From: Sphaerotilus microaerophilus
Lineage (GTDB): Bacteria > Pseudomonadota > Gammaproteobacteria > Burkholderiales > Burkholderiaceae_C
Direction: 5' to 3'
Assembly: GCF_023734135.1 (NCBI RefSeq)
Contig: NZ_AP025730.1
Location: 558,001 to 622,000 of the forward strand
Length of the DNA stretch: 64,000 nt
In this document: positions 9,721-23,000 of the stretch, one piece after another
Position numbering within the stretch: position 1 is the first letter of the stretch
How the letters are laid out: each line of letters starts with the position of its first letter
Made by a program: the position numbers and the translations under genes
The notes under the pieces: model-generated
Told to the model about the DNA's origin: nothing
The model's database searches: none
The model's input: only the letters and a program-made list of their open reading frames with translations

Positions 9721-9806
9721 GGGTGAGCGCCGTTGCCTTGGGGAAGGGTTCCGAGCCTGGGGTCCGAGGGTGAAGCATCACCTCCGGCCTTGCAACGCTC
9801 CTCGGA
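9721..9806 (-). ncRNA. SAH riboswitch aptamer upstream of ahcY
   Basis: On the minus strand the leader reads CCGAGGAGCGTTGCAAGGCC (starting at about 9805), later CCAGGCTCGG (9751-9760), then AACGGCGCTCACCC (9721-9734). This matches the known SAH riboswitch consensus. P1 pairs CCGAG with CTCGG, and the pseudoknot pairs GAGCG with CGCTC. The class binds S-adenosylhomocysteine and turns on ahcY, which fits this location. Downstream, GGGTGAG (complement of 9690-9696) could pair with CTCACCC of the pseudoknot strand, a plausible OFF-state partner; that part is inference. Confidence 0.93.
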
Positions 9807-9825
9807 ACATGGAAAACAGGGCGCG

Positions 9826-9831
9826 ATTCTA
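9826..9831 (-). promoter_or_regulatory. Candidate -10 box for the riboswitch-ahcY transcript
   Basis: TAGAAT on the minus strand, in the context GGCTAGAAT, lies about 20 bases before the riboswitch P1 stem, which is where transcription should begin. No convincing -35 hexamer is visible at 16-18 bases. Confidence 0.45.
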
Positions 9832-9840
9832 GCCACGCCG

Positions 9841-9856
9841 CCCCCGGGTTCGGGGG
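9841..9856. terminator. Short GC hairpin between ppk2 and the ahcY promoter
   Basis: CCCCCG-GGTT-CGGGGG is a perfect 6 bp stem with a 4-base loop, about 70 bp beyond the end of the leftward ppk2 gene. It has no T-run in either direction, so termination is uncertain. It could instead insulate the ahcY promoter. The rest of the 9596-9923 gap is the ahcY leader. Confidence 0.35.
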
Positions 9857-9923
9857 CGTGCGGTAGCCAAGCCCTGGCGGCAGCGTGCAATTCGCCCGCC
9901 CGCCGGCCTTCACGCGGGACGGT

Positions 9924-11144
9924 TCAGCTCGACGGGGTCTGTGCCAGCTGGTCGTCGTAGGCGCTGGACACCAGGGCCGGGCGGCCGACGATGAGCGGAT
10001 CCACCGAGCCGATGGCCGGCAGGTCCTTCTTGCCATACGGCAGGCGATGCAGCAGGTAGCGCATGGCGTTCAGGCGCGCGCGCTTCTTGCAGTCCGACTT
10101 GATCACCGTCCAGGGCGCATCCGAGGTGTCGGTGTGCAGGAACATGGCCTCCTTGGCGCGGGTGTAGTCGTCCCACTTGTCCAGGCTGGCCAAGTCCACC
10201 GGGCTGAGCTTCCACTGCTTGAGCGGGTGCAGCTTGCGCTCCTTGAAGCGGCGGCGCTGCTGGTCGCGGCTGACCGAGAACCAGAACTTGAACAGGTGGA
10301 TGCCCGAGCGAACCAGCTGGCGCTCGAACTCCGGGCACTGGCGCAGGAACTCGTCGTACTCGTGCTCGCTGCAGAAGCCCATCACCCGCTCGACGCCGGC
10401 GCGGTTGTACCAGCTGCGGTCGAACATGACGATCTCGCCGCGCGTGGGCAGGTGCTCGATGTAGCGCTGGAAGTACCACTGGCCGCGCTCGACCTCGCTG
10501 GGCTTCTCCAGCGCCACCACACGCGCGCCACGCGGGTTGAGGTGCTCCATGAAGCGCTTGATGGTGCCGCCCTTCCCGGCGGCGTCGCGGCCCTCGAACA
10601 GGATGACGACGCGCGCGCCGGTCTCCTTCACCCAGGCCTGCAGCTTGAGCAGCTCGACCTGCAGGCGGTACTTCTGGTGCTCGTAGCTGCGCCGCGACAG
10701 CAGGTTCTTGTACGGGTAGCCGCCCTCGCGCCAGCCAGGGGCGAGCGCGATGTCCGCGTCGGGGCTGCGGTCGGCATGGCGCGCGACCTGCTGGGCCAGC
10801 AGCCGGCGCAGGGCCTTCAGGTCGTCGGGCGAGGCTCCTTCGAGCAGCGGGGTCACGGCGCCGACCAGCTGGGCCGGGTCGTTGGCATGGGCGGCCCCGA
10901 GCGCGTCGGACAGGGCCATCTCCTGCACTGCGTGGGCACGCTCCAGGGCGCGTTCGACGCGGTTCTCCTCCAGCGCCGCCGGGGCGAGCGAGGGTGGCGT
11001 GTCGCCAGCGGCGACGGTCCTGGCGCGGCGGGGGGCCGACCGGCGGGACGAGGCCTTGGGCTTGGCCGGTGCGGGCGAGGGCGTTGCGGTGGGGTTGTCC
11101 TTGGCCATGGTGCGCGGTTGTGACGGCAGGATGAAACCGTCCAT
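9924..11144 (-). CDS. ppk2: Polyphosphate kinase 2 family protein
   Basis: Transfers phosphate between polyphosphate and nucleotides. 406 residues. The first about 120 are basic and alanine/proline-rich, probably disordered and helical. The catalytic PPK2 domain (about 140-380) has Walker [11 protein letters not shown] from residue 185, [15 protein letters not shown], the lid/Walker B region [34 protein letters not shown] and [13 protein letters not shown]. It is a single-domain (class I-like) enzyme; the preferred nucleotide cannot be judged. GGGAGCAGGT before the ATG at 11144 favours this start over an internal ATG at 11108, which lacks one. Confidence 0.93.
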   Translation of the reverse strand: MDGFILPSQPRTMAKDNPTATPSPAPAKPKASSRRSAPRRARTVAAGDTPPSLAPAALEENRVERALERAHAVQEMALSDALGAAHANDPAQLVGAVTPLLEGASPDDLKALRRLLAQQVARHADRSPDADIALAPGWREGGYPYKNLLSRRSYEHQKYRLQVELLKLQAWVKETGARVVILFEGRDAAGKGGTIKRFMEHLNPRGARVVALEKPSEVERGQWYFQRYIEHLPTRGEIVMFDRSWYNRAGVERVMGFCSEHEYDEFLRQCPEFERQLVRSGIHLFKFWFSVSRDQQRRRFKERKLHPLKQWKLSPVDLASLDKWDDYTRAKEAMFLHTDTSDAPWTVIKSDCKKRARLNAMRYLLHRLPYGKKDLPAIGSVDPLIVGRPALVSSAYDDQLAQTPSS

Positions 11145-11225
11145 GGTGGACCTGCTCCCGGGCGCTGCCCTTGACTGAAGTCAAGCCGCAACCGGGACGC
11201 GGCGGCGTCGCGGCTGGTGTCGTCC

Positions 11226-12080
11226 ATGCGTGCGACACTTTCATCAATGCCTGCTCCGCTGTCCGTGCCTGCCGCGATGCCTCGCTTCCAGCCCTGGGCC
11301 CATGCCCGCGACGAGGCACTGCGTGGCCTGCGCGGCGTGCTCACCGACATCGACGACACGCTGACCTGCGAAGGGGCGATCGAACCGGCGGCGCTGGCGG
11401 CGCTGCACCGCCTGAGCGAGGCGGGCGTGCCGGTGATCGCCACCACCGGCCGCCCGGCCGGCTGGAGCGAGCCCTGTGTGACCGACTGGCCGGTGCGCGC
11501 CGTGGTGGCCGAGAACGGCGGCGTGCTGCTGCAGCGCACGCAGGGCGGCGGCGTGCTGCGCGAGTTCACTGTCGAGCCACCCGAGCGTGCGGCGCGCTGG
11601 CAGCGCCTGCAGGCCTGCGCCGCCGAGATCCTGGCCACGGTCCCGGGTGCCACCCTGGCCACCGACAGCCCCGGGCGCCTGACCGACATCGCGGTCGACC
11701 ACAGCGAACACGCCGGCCTCGACGCGGCTGGCATTGCCGCCACGCTGGCCTGCATGCGCCGCCACGGGCTGACCGCGACGGTGAGCTCCATCCACGTCAA
11801 CGGCTGGATCGGCGAGCACAGCAAGTGGAGTGGCGCGCACTGGGCGGTGCAGCGCGCCCTGGGCCGGGGCTTCGATGCCACCGAGTGGCTCTACGTGGGC
11901 GATTCGACCAATGACCAGCTGATGTTCGAGCGCGTGGGCGCCAGTGTCGGCGTGGCCAACATCGCGCGCTTCGTACCGCAGCTCGCGGTGCTGCCCGCCT
12001 GGGTCACCGCGGCCGAGCGGGGCCGCGGGTTTGCCGAGGTGGCCGAGCGGCTGCTGGCTGTGCGCGCCAGCCCGCGGTGA
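11226..12080 (+). CDS. HAD-superfamily (IIB) sugar-phosphatase-like hydrolase
   Basis: About 284 residues. Motif I is LTDIDDTLT, with nucleophile and acid/base aspartates; motif II is VIATTGRPAG; a motif III lysine follows in NGWIGEHSKW; motif IV is WLYVGDSTNDQLMFE. The cap insertion between motifs II and III is the C2 type seen in sucrose-phosphate and mannosyl-3-phosphoglycerate phosphatases. It probably dephosphorylates a sugar phosphate; the substrate is unknown. Several starts are possible (11226, 11247, 11277) and no strong ribosome binding site separates them. Its stop abuts the stop of the convergent PstS-like gene with no gap. Confidence 0.82.
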   Translation: MRATLSSMPAPLSVPAAMPRFQPWAHARDEALRGLRGVLTDIDDTLTCEGAIEPAALAALHRLSEAGVPVIATTGRPAGWSEPCVTDWPVRAVVAENGGVLLQRTQGGGVLREFTVEPPERAARWQRLQACAAEILATVPGATLATDSPGRLTDIAVDHSEHAGLDAAGIAATLACMRRHGLTATVSSIHVNGWIGEHSKWSGAHWAVQRALGRGFDATEWLYVGDSTNDQLMFERVGASVGVANIARFVPQLAVLPAWVTAAERGRGFAEVAERLLAVRASPR

Positions 12081-12512
12081 TCAGCGCCGCAGCAGCACGT
12101 GCAGGCCCGGCTTGAGGTCCGCCGCGTCGATGTAGCCGATGGCGCCGGGCGTGTGCTGCACGTGGGCGATGACCTCGGCGCTGCTGGACAGCTCGCGCGG
12201 CGGGGCGCCCTTGCCGATGTAGCGGCGCACGGTCCAGTAGGCGATGAAGTCCTCGTCGCTCTGCAGCAGCACCGCGCTGGCGAAGCGGCGGCGCAGCGGC
12301 TGCCCGGCGGCCAGTTGCACCGGGCGCAGCGGCTGGCCGTCGAGTTCGACCATGCGCCCGCCGTAGATGCGCTTGATGGCTTCGGCGTCCACGCCGCGCA
12401 GCGGGGCATGGGCGATCACCACCACGCCCTCGTCGGCGCGTGCGGGCAAAGTGACCAGGGAGGCGGCGGCGCAGAGGCTGCCGGCCAGGGCGAGGAAGGC
12501 TCGTCGTTGCAT
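12081..12512 (-). CDS. Half-size PstS-like periplasmic binding protein
   Basis: 143 residues with a Tat/Sec-like signal (MQRRAFLALAGSLCAAASLV, cleavage near ARADE). The mature part of about 115 residues resembles one lobe of phosphate-binding PstS proteins: IYGGRMVELDG, RRRFASAVL, YWTVRRYIGKGAPP, VIAHVQHTPGAIGYID. It is too short to be a two-lobed transporter receptor, and no Pst permease genes are nearby. It starts 10 bp after a porin gene in a series that also encodes a hybrid kinase and an HD-GYP protein, so a sensory or ligand-delivery role is plausible. The ligand is unknown. Confidence 0.78.
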   Translation of the reverse strand: MQRRAFLALAGSLCAAASLVTLPARADEGVVVIAHAPLRGVDAEAIKRIYGGRMVELDGQPLRPVQLAAGQPLRRRFASAVLLQSDEDFIAYWTVRRYIGKGAPPRELSSSAEVIAHVQHTPGAIGYIDAADLKPGLHVLLRR

Positions 12513-12522
12513 GGCGGCCTCC

Positions 12523-13923
12523 TCAGAAGGTGAAGCTGTAGTTCACCGACAGCACGTCCACGCTGCGGGTCTGGAACAGCTTTTCGCCAGGGAGCAGATC
12601 GAACATTGACGACACCTTGGCGCGGGTGTGCAGCCATTCCGCCTTGACTCTCTGCGTCGGCGTCAGGGCATGGGCCATGCCGAGTGCCCAGGAGCGCTGG
12701 TCGTAGACCGGGACCGAATCGGCCGATGCGCGCATCGAGGCGTTCAGCAGGTCACCGCCTGGCACGTAGGCGGGCACGGTGGTTTCGTCGAGCTGGCGGG
12801 CCCATTCGCGCGAGCGGGGGCTGGAAAACAGCCGCGCGAAGGTCAGGTACGGGGACCAGTGGCCCAGCTCGCGGGTGAGCGTCAGGTAACCGGTCTGTGC
12901 GTCGATGCTGCGTTCGGTCTTGCGCTGGCGGATTCGCCCGTACTCGCCGGTCAGGTGCCAGCCCGCGGCCGGACTGGCCTCAAAGCCCAGGGACAGGAAG
13001 TCGTTGTCGATCGAGCGCGCCATCTCCACGCCGGGGCCGGGCAGTTCGTTGCTGGTCTGCCAGTAGCCGAAGCCGGGCCCCAGCGGGGCCCAGGTCGGCC
13101 GCACGGGCAGCTGGGCATTGCCGCGCGGGGACACCTCGACGCGATGCAGGCCGAGGCGGACCTTGGAGGCGGCCTCGCTCCAGGTGACCACGAGCCCCTG
13201 GGCCACGGTGGTCACGTCCCAGACCATCGCGCCCGAGGGCAACGGACCGGCACCGTCGCGCAGCCAGACGCGTTTGGCCTGGGAGGCGCGGCCCTTGTAG
13301 ACGTCGACACTGAAATCGCTGTCGTCGATGCTCCAGCTGTGGGTCAGATGGGCACCGGTGAAGTCGGTGGTCGGCACGATGTTGTGCAACTCGGCCGGCA
13401 GCCGCGCTTCGTTGTAGGTGGCGCCAACGTCCATGTGCTCGGAGCGCAGGTAGAAGGGCACGCGCAGCTTGCCAGCGCGCAGCAGCCAGTCGTTGTCCGG
13501 CCGCCAGGCGACGAAGGCCCAGGTGCTGCGCAGGTCCCAGGCGTTGTCCTGCCGCTCCGAGGGAGCGAGCTTGAGCTGCGCCGTGGCGGACCACTCGGGG
13601 CTCAGCTGGGCGTCCAGCTGGGCGCCCAGCAGGCTGTCGCGCTCGAAGCCGCCCTGCCGGTCGATGAAGCGCTGGTAGCCCCAGCGCCGGTTCGACTGCG
13701 CCCAGCCCAGGGTGCCGAAGCCGGACCAGGCGAGTGTGGGGCCGTCGGGCGAGGCGGCCTCGTCGACGGGCGCCTCGCTCCCGGCGGAGGCGGTGGCCGC
13801 CGCAGGTGTCGATGAGGGTGTCGATGGGCTTGTCGATGAAGGGTTCTGCGCCTGTGCCGTGGCGGCCAGGCCGAGCCAGGCCAGCGCGGCGGCGAGGAGG
13901 GTGAGCGTGGTGGGCGTTCTCAT
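12523..13923 (-). CDS. Outer-membrane porin-like beta-barrel protein
   Basis: 466 residues from the ATG giving [20 protein letters not shown], a signal peptide ending near AQAQ. About 45 serine/threonine/proline-rich residues follow, then a barrel of alternating strands rich in aromatic residues ([38 protein letters not shown]) ending in [10 protein letters not shown]. The final phenylalanine is the usual outer-membrane insertion signal. It resembles uncharacterised proteobacterial porins seen beside small PstS-like proteins. It starts 51 bp after the HD-GYP stop, and the PstS-like gene follows by 10 bp, suggesting one transcript. Confidence 0.78.
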   Translation of the reverse strand: MRTPTTLTLLAAALAWLGLAATAQAQNPSSTSPSTPSSTPAAATASAGSEAPVDEAASPDGPTLAWSGFGTLGWAQSNRRWGYQRFIDRQGGFERDSLLGAQLDAQLSPEWSATAQLKLAPSERQDNAWDLRSTWAFVAWRPDNDWLLRAGKLRVPFYLRSEHMDVGATYNEARLPAELHNIVPTTDFTGAHLTHSWSIDDSDFSVDVYKGRASQAKRVWLRDGAGPLPSGAMVWDVTTVAQGLVVTWSEAASKVRLGLHRVEVSPRGNAQLPVRPTWAPLGPGFGYWQTSNELPGPGVEMARSIDNDFLSLGFEASPAAGWHLTGEYGRIRQRKTERSIDAQTGYLTLTRELGHWSPYLTFARLFSSPRSREWARQLDETTVPAYVPGGDLLNASMRASADSVPVYDQRSWALGMAHALTPTQRVKAEWLHTRAKVSSMFDLLPGEKLFQTRSVDVLSVNYSFTF

Positions 13924-13974
13924 CGTGCGGAGATCGGTGGGATCGTCGAAGGTGGGGCGGGGCATCGCTGGGCG

Positions 13975-15110
13975 TCAGTCGCGCCAGGTGGCGGCGATGG
14001 ACAGGAAGCGCTCCTGCTGCGCGAGCGCAGCGCGCACCACGTCGGGGTCGAAGTGGCGCCCGGCCTGGTCGCGGATGCGCTGGATGGCCTCGGCGTGCGG
14101 ATAGGGCTCCTTGTAGGGGCGGCGGCTGATGAGCGCGTCATAGACGTCGGCCACCGCCATCAGCCGGGCCGACAACGGGATGGCGTTGCCGGCCAGCCGG
14201 TCGGGGTAGCCGGTGCCGTCCCAGCGCTCGTGGTGGTGGCGCGCGATCTGCATGGCGTAGCTCAGGAAGCCCTGTTCGCCCCCCATGCGCTGCGCGGCGC
14301 GGCGCAGCATCTCCCAGCCGTGTAGCGGGTGCTTGCGCATCTCGGTGAACTCGCCCTCGCTCAAGGGGCCCGGCTTGAGCAGGATGTGGTCGGGGATGGC
14401 GACCTTGCCGATGTCGTGCAGCGGCGCGGACTTGGCGATCAGCTCGATGGTGCTGGGGTCCAGTGGCTCAGTGCGCCCGGGCATGCACTCGGGGTTCTCG
14501 GCCAGGTACTCGGCCAGCGCGCGCACGTACTCCTGGGTGCGCTTGACGTGGTTGCCGGTGTCCTCGTCGCGGAACTCGGCCAGCGACACCATCACGAACA
14601 GTGTGGTGTCGCGCAGGCGCTCCACCTCCTCCAGCCGCTGGCGCAGCTGCAGCTCCAGGCCGGTGCTGCGCCGGCGCAGTGAGTCCTGCCAGGTCTTGAG
14701 CTGCAGGTGGGTGCGCACTCGGGCGCGCACGATCGGCGGGCTGATGGGCTTGTGGATGAAGTCGACCGCGCCGCACTCGAAGCCGCGTGTCTCGTCGTCG
14801 GGCTGGCTCATCGCGGTGACGAAGATCACCGGCACGTCGCGGGTGCGCGGGTCGCTCTTGAGGTGGCGGCACACGGCGTAGCCGTCCATCTCCGGCATCA
14901 TCACGTCGAGCAGCACCAGGTCGGGGGGCTCGCGCTGGGCGAGGTCGAGGGCGCGGGCGCCGGAGTTGGCCAGCTTGACGCGGTACTCCTGGTGCAGCAG
15001 GCCGGCCATCAGGCTGAGGTTGGCCGGCGTGTCGTCCACCACCAGCAGGGTGGGCAGCGGCGGGCTCATCAGCGAGCCGGGGGCCGTCGCGTCGGCGGTG
15101 ATCGGGTTCA

Positions 15111-15114
<4 letters not shown>
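13975..15114 (-). CDS. Response regulator with HD-GYP cyclic-di-GMP phosphodiesterase domain
   Basis: 379 residues. The receiver domain (about 20-135) has [12 protein letters not shown] and the phosphoacceptor in [14 protein letters not shown] coiled coil links it to an HD-GYP domain (about 170-375) with [28 protein letters not shown] and [12 protein letters not shown], the metal-binding and signature residues of active c-di-GMP hydrolases. Phosphorylation probably controls hydrolysis. The ATG overlaps the upstream kinase stop (ATGA), so the two are translationally coupled and probably form a kinase-regulator pair. Confidence 0.93.
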
Positions 15115-18485
<3,371 letters not shown>

Positions 18486-18747
18486 GGCTGGGCATTCCCG
18501 GGCGGGTGTGGCGCGGCGACGCGCGGGCGAAGGCAACAGCAGGGCGGGGGCATCGTGGTGTTCCAGCAGGGGTGGCCATGCCTGTGCAGGGGCAGCGGCT
18601 CAACGTCGTTTATCCGCCTGCCGCGGCTGGGCCGGTCGGCTGATGAGCACTGGGCGCAACGGCCAGTTCTGCGTGCCCATGCAGCGCGCCGCCCCGGCAG
18701 CGGGCACAATCCACGCCATCCGGCTGTCTTCCTTGCCGTTGCGCGAC
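18486..18747. other. Divergent intergenic region, hybrid kinase / ProQ-like
   Basis: 262 bp between divergent starts. It must hold both promoters, but no well-spaced -35/-10 pair was found on either strand. No hairpins or repeats stand out. Part of it may be coding if the ProQ-like gene uses an upstream in-frame ATG at 18643. Confidence 0.5.
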
Positions 18748-19998
18748 ATGTCCCTGCCAGAAAACGAAACCGTTCCCCATCCCGACGAGGCCCTTTCTCC
18801 GGCCGCCACCATGACGGCCTGCGCCGTCGAGGCGCCCACCGAGGAGGTGGTCAGCTCCGAGGCAGATCCGTCGCCTGCAACCGCGTTGCCCCCCGAAGCC
18901 CCGCCCACCGAAGAGCCGCCTGCCAGCGCCTCGCCTGCCGAGCCGCTGAGCGTCGAGCCGCCGGCGGACGCGGCCGTGGATGCGGTGGAACAGGCGCAGG
19001 ATCAGGCGCAGGAGCCCCCCGTGGCGCCGGTCGCCAGCCCGGCTGCCTGCGGCACCCGGCTGGGCGAGCTCTTCCCCGCGCTGTTCGGTGTGCCGCCCAA
19101 GCCGCTGAAGCTGCGCATCCAGGCCGACATCCAGGCGCGTGCGCCGGGGGTGTTCACCAAGGCGCTGCTGTCGGCCTTCCTGCACCGCTACACCACGGGC
19201 ACGGCCTACCTGAACGCGCTCAGCCGTGCGACCGAGCGCTTTGACCTCGACGGCCAGCCGGCTGGCGAGCTCAGCGAGGAGCACCGTGCCGCGGCGGCCG
19301 AGGAGGTCAAGCGCCGCCGGGCGCTGCGCGACGAGCGCATCGCCAAGGAGCGTGAAGCCGCCCGGGAGGCGGCCCGTGCCGCCGAGCGCGAGGCGCGCCG
19401 ACAGGCCAGCGAGGCGCGGCGTGCCGAGGAGGCCTCGCGCCGCGAGGCGGATCAGGCCCGCCACGAGGCCGAGGGCGCCCGCCGCGAGGAGGACGAGGCC
19501 CGCCGCGAGCGCGCCCGCCTGCTGCGCGACTACGAATCCACCCGCCTGACGCGGGCCAACTTCTGCGTGCTGCGCGGGGTGCCCGAGGCCCAGCTCGACG
19601 CCCAGCTCGAACAGGCCCGCCGCGAGGCGGTCGAGTGGGCGGCCCAGCGTGCCGCACGCGAGGCCAGCGGCGGCGGTGACAACCGGGATGCCCGTGACAC
19701 CCGCGAAGCCCGTGGTCCCCGCGAGGGCCGCGAACCGCGTGAGGGTGGGCCGCGCCCGGCAGGGCCTCGGACGGGCGGGGCTGGTGCAAGCTTCCCGGAT
19801 CGGCGCGGGCCGCGGCCTGCCGGGCCGGGCGCTGCAGCAGGTCGAGACGAGCGGCGCGGGCCCCGTCCCGGGCGCCAGGGCGACGATCGCCCCCGCCCGG
19901 CCGCCACCGATGCTCCCCGACGTGATGACGCCCAGCCGGCCCGCGGCGAGCCAGCCCAGCCTGGCCAGCCCGGCAAGCGACGCGATCCCCAGCGCTGA
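18748..19998 (+). CDS. ProQ/FinO-domain RNA-binding protein with long disordered arms
   Basis: 416 residues from the ATG giving MSLPENETVPHPDE. Residues 1-95 are acidic and proline/alanine-rich. Residues about 98-190 are the FinO/ProQ RNA-chaperone domain (LGELFPALFGVPPKPLKLRI, FTKALLSAFLHRYTTGTAYL, RFDLDGQPAGELSEEH). A long charged coiled coil of RR/EA/RE repeats follows (about 190-270), then LLRDYESTRLTRANFCVLRG. Residues 305-416 are arginine/glycine/proline-rich. The family binds sRNAs and mRNA 3' ends. The arms are much longer than in E. coli ProQ. An in-frame ATG at 18643 is a longer alternative start. Confidence 0.87.
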   Translation: MSLPENETVPHPDEALSPAATMTACAVEAPTEEVVSSEADPSPATALPPEAPPTEEPPASASPAEPLSVEPPADAAVDAVEQAQDQAQEPPVAPVASPAACGTRLGELFPALFGVPPKPLKLRIQADIQARAPGVFTKALLSAFLHRYTTGTAYLNALSRATERFDLDGQPAGELSEEHRAAAAEEVKRRRALRDERIAKEREAAREAARAAEREARRQASEARRAEEASRREADQARHEAEGARREEDEARRERARLLRDYESTRLTRANFCVLRGVPEAQLDAQLEQARREAVEWAAQRAAREASGGGDNRDARDTREARGPREGREPREGGPRPAGPRTGGAGASFPDRRGPRPAGPGAAAGRDERRGPRPGRQGDDRPRPAATDAPRRDDAQPARGEPAQPGQPGKRRDPQR

Positions 19999-20098
19999 CT
20001 CGCCAGCGCTGTGTTCCCAGCGCTGATGCCGCCCGCTTGGCAGTCAGGCTGTGCCGCTCGCTGCGGCACAGCGTGGCCTGTCAGCCCGCTGGTGGCGC

Positions 20099-23000
20099 TC
20101 AGCTGCTGACGTCGTTGCCCCCGCTCGCCCCCTCCTCCAGCACCTCCAGTGCCTGGCGGAACTGCAGCTCGTCCACCGCAGCGCGGGCGCGCCGGTAGCG
20201 CTCGGCGCCCCAGGCCCCGCGCAGGGCCGGGCTGAGGATCTGGAAGCGGTCGAGGGCGGCCAGGTCCTGGCGGCGCAGCAGCTCGGCCAGTTCGCGCAGG
20301 TCCTCGGTGTGCAGCGGCGGGGCGTTGGCCGGGCCGTCGGCTGGCGCCTCATCGTCCGGCTCGGCATGGCGGGCGAGGAACTCCGCGCTGGCGTCGCGCA
20401 GGCAGCGCAGACCGGTGGCCAGCGCCTGCAGGGCTGCGTCGAGGCCGGGGTCATCGCCGCTGCGCATCGCCTGTTCGGCGGCACCGGCCAGCCGCGCCAC
20501 ATCAACGGCACCCAGCATCCCCGCGCTGCCGCGCAGCTTGTGCAGCAGGGCCGGTAGGCGCTCTGGCTCGCTGGGCAGGCAGGCTCGCGGCTGGCCGGGC
20601 GGGCTGGATGGCAGGTCTGCCAGGACCGCGAAGTCGCGCAGCACCTGGCGCAGCAGGGTGGCGAAGAGCCGGGCGTCGGAGCCGAGCCGGGTCAGCAGGT
20701 CGGCCTGGTCGATGCCCTCGATCGGCGGTATCTGCGCGGCGTCGCGGCTCGCGCGGGGCTCCGTCAGCAGTCGCCGCGGCGAACGGCCAGCGCGCGCGGT
20801 CAGCGGCAGCGGGGACCCGCGCACCCGCTCGACGTGGCGGCGCAGCGTCAGCACCAGGGTGCGCGGGTCCAGCGGCTTGCCGATGAAGTCGTCCATGCCC
20901 TTGTCCAGCGCGTGCTGGCGCTCGGCGGTCAGCACCCCGGCGGTCAGGGCGATCACCGGCAGCTCCGTCAGGCCGAGGTCATGGCGGATGCGGCGCGTGG
21001 CCTCGTGGCCGTCCATCTGGGGCATCTGCACATCCATCAGCACGGCATCCCAGCCGGCGGGCGCGGCCCGCAGCCGCTCGATGGCGGCCTCGCCGCTGGT
21101 GCAGGTGGCGACCTGGGCGCCTTCGCGCGCGAGGATGCGCTCGGCCACCTCCAGGTTGATGGCGCTGTCGTCCACCACCAGCACACGCAGTCCGGCCAGC
21201 CAGCGTCCGGCGCCGGTCTCCAGCCGGCTGGCCTGCAGGACCCGGGCGGCGCAGCCTTCGCGGCGGGCAACCGCCTGGCTGACGGCGTTGAACAGGTCGG
21301 GCACCTCGGCCGGCAGGCGCAGCACCGCATCCACCACCCGGGCGGCGAGCGCCTCGTCGGCCAGCCCGGGCTCACTGCCGCAGACCACCACGGGCGGGCG
21401 CCACGCCGGATCCGCGCTGGCGTCCAGGGCTGCCAGCGTGGCCAGCTCCGGCGGCCCGGTGTGCCCCAGCGCAGCGGGCCACTCGATCAGCAGGGCGTCG
21501 GCCGCCACACCTTGGGTGGCGCGCACGTGCTGGCGGGCCACGGCGGCGGCGCCGTCGGCGAGCGCCTCGGCCTGCCAGCCCAGCGTGCGTGCCAGCTCCA
21601 CGAGGGCTTGGCGCTGTGCGGCGTCCGCATGGCCGATCAGCAGGGTGAAACCGCGTGCGGAAATCGGCCCACTTGGCCCACCCGGCTCGCTGGCCGCGGT
21701 GCTGCCGGGCGCGGCCGGCTCCAGCGGCAGTTGCACCCAGAACGCACTGCCCTCGCCCAGGCGGCTGTGCATGCCGACCTCGCCGCCCATCATCTGTGCC
21801 AGGTGGCGCACGATGGACAGGCCCAGGCCGCTGCCACCGAAACGCCGGCTGGTGGAGGCGTCGGCCTGGACGAAGGGCTCGAACAGGCGCGCCTGGTCCT
21901 GCGCCGCGATGCCGATGCCAGTGTCGCGCACCGTGAAGCGCAGCAGCGGGCGGCCGGCATCGGGGCCGGTGCCGCCGTGACCCTGATCGTGGCCATGGTC
22001 GTCGACCGTGGCGGGCGCCACGTGGATCTCCACCCGGCCCTGCTCGGTGAACTTGATGGCGTTGCCGGTGAGGTTGATGAGGATCTGGCGCAGGCGCGCG
22101 GCGTCGCCCCGCACCCAGGCCGGCAGCGGCGTGGCGGTGTGCAACTCCAGCGTGAGCCGCTTGGCCACGGCCTGGGGGGTGAGCAGGGCGACCACCTCGT
22201 CGAGCAGGGCGCGCAGGTCGAAGGGCAGGTGCTCCAGCGTCATCTCGCCGGCCTCGATCTTGGCCAGGTCGAGCACCGCGTTGATGACGCCCAGCAGGCT
22301 GCGCCCGGCGATCTGGATCTTGGTCAGGCAGTCGCGCTGCTCGGCGTCCAGCCGGCTGCCTTCGAGCAGGTGCGACAGGCCGATCAGCGCGTTCAGCGGT
22401 GTGCGCATCTCATGGCTCATGGTGGCCAGGAAGGCGCTCTTGGCTGCGCTGGCGGCCTCGGCGGCGCGCTGGGCGGCGCGGGCTGCCTCGGCCTCGCGGC
22501 GGGCGGTGATGTCGGTGCGGATCGACACGTAGCGCTCGATGCGCCCCTGCTCGTCGAAGAAGGGGGCGATGATGCTGTCCACCCAGTACAGCGCGCCGTC
22601 CTTCGTGCGGTTGCAGATCTCGCCACGCCAGACCTGCCCAGCGGCGATGGTGCGCCACAGCCCGGCCCAGTGCCCCGCGTCGTGGGTGCCGGAGTTGACC
22701 ACCCGGTGGGTCCGGCCGACCAGCTCCTCGCGCCGGTAGCCGCTGATGCGGCAAAAGTTGTCGTTGACGTCGGTGATTTGCCCGCGTGGATCGGTCACCG
22801 AATAGAGCGCGTGGCTCTGGATGGTGCCCAGCAGGGCCTGGTGCTCGCGCAGCGCGGCGGCCAGTTCGCTGGTGCGGGCGGCCACCTGGCGCTCCAGGGC
22901 GGCGGTGAACTGCTGCATCTGGCGCTCGGCGGACTTGCGCTCGCTGATGTCGCGGATGGTGCGACCGATGCCGACGATGTGCCCATCGGACGCGGTGATC

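Noticed and set aside
19670..19990. Repeated RGP/RD codon tract read as a DNA repeat array
   Set aside because: It is low-complexity coding sequence of the ProQ-like tail; the repeats are irregular and in frame, not a tandem DNA array.
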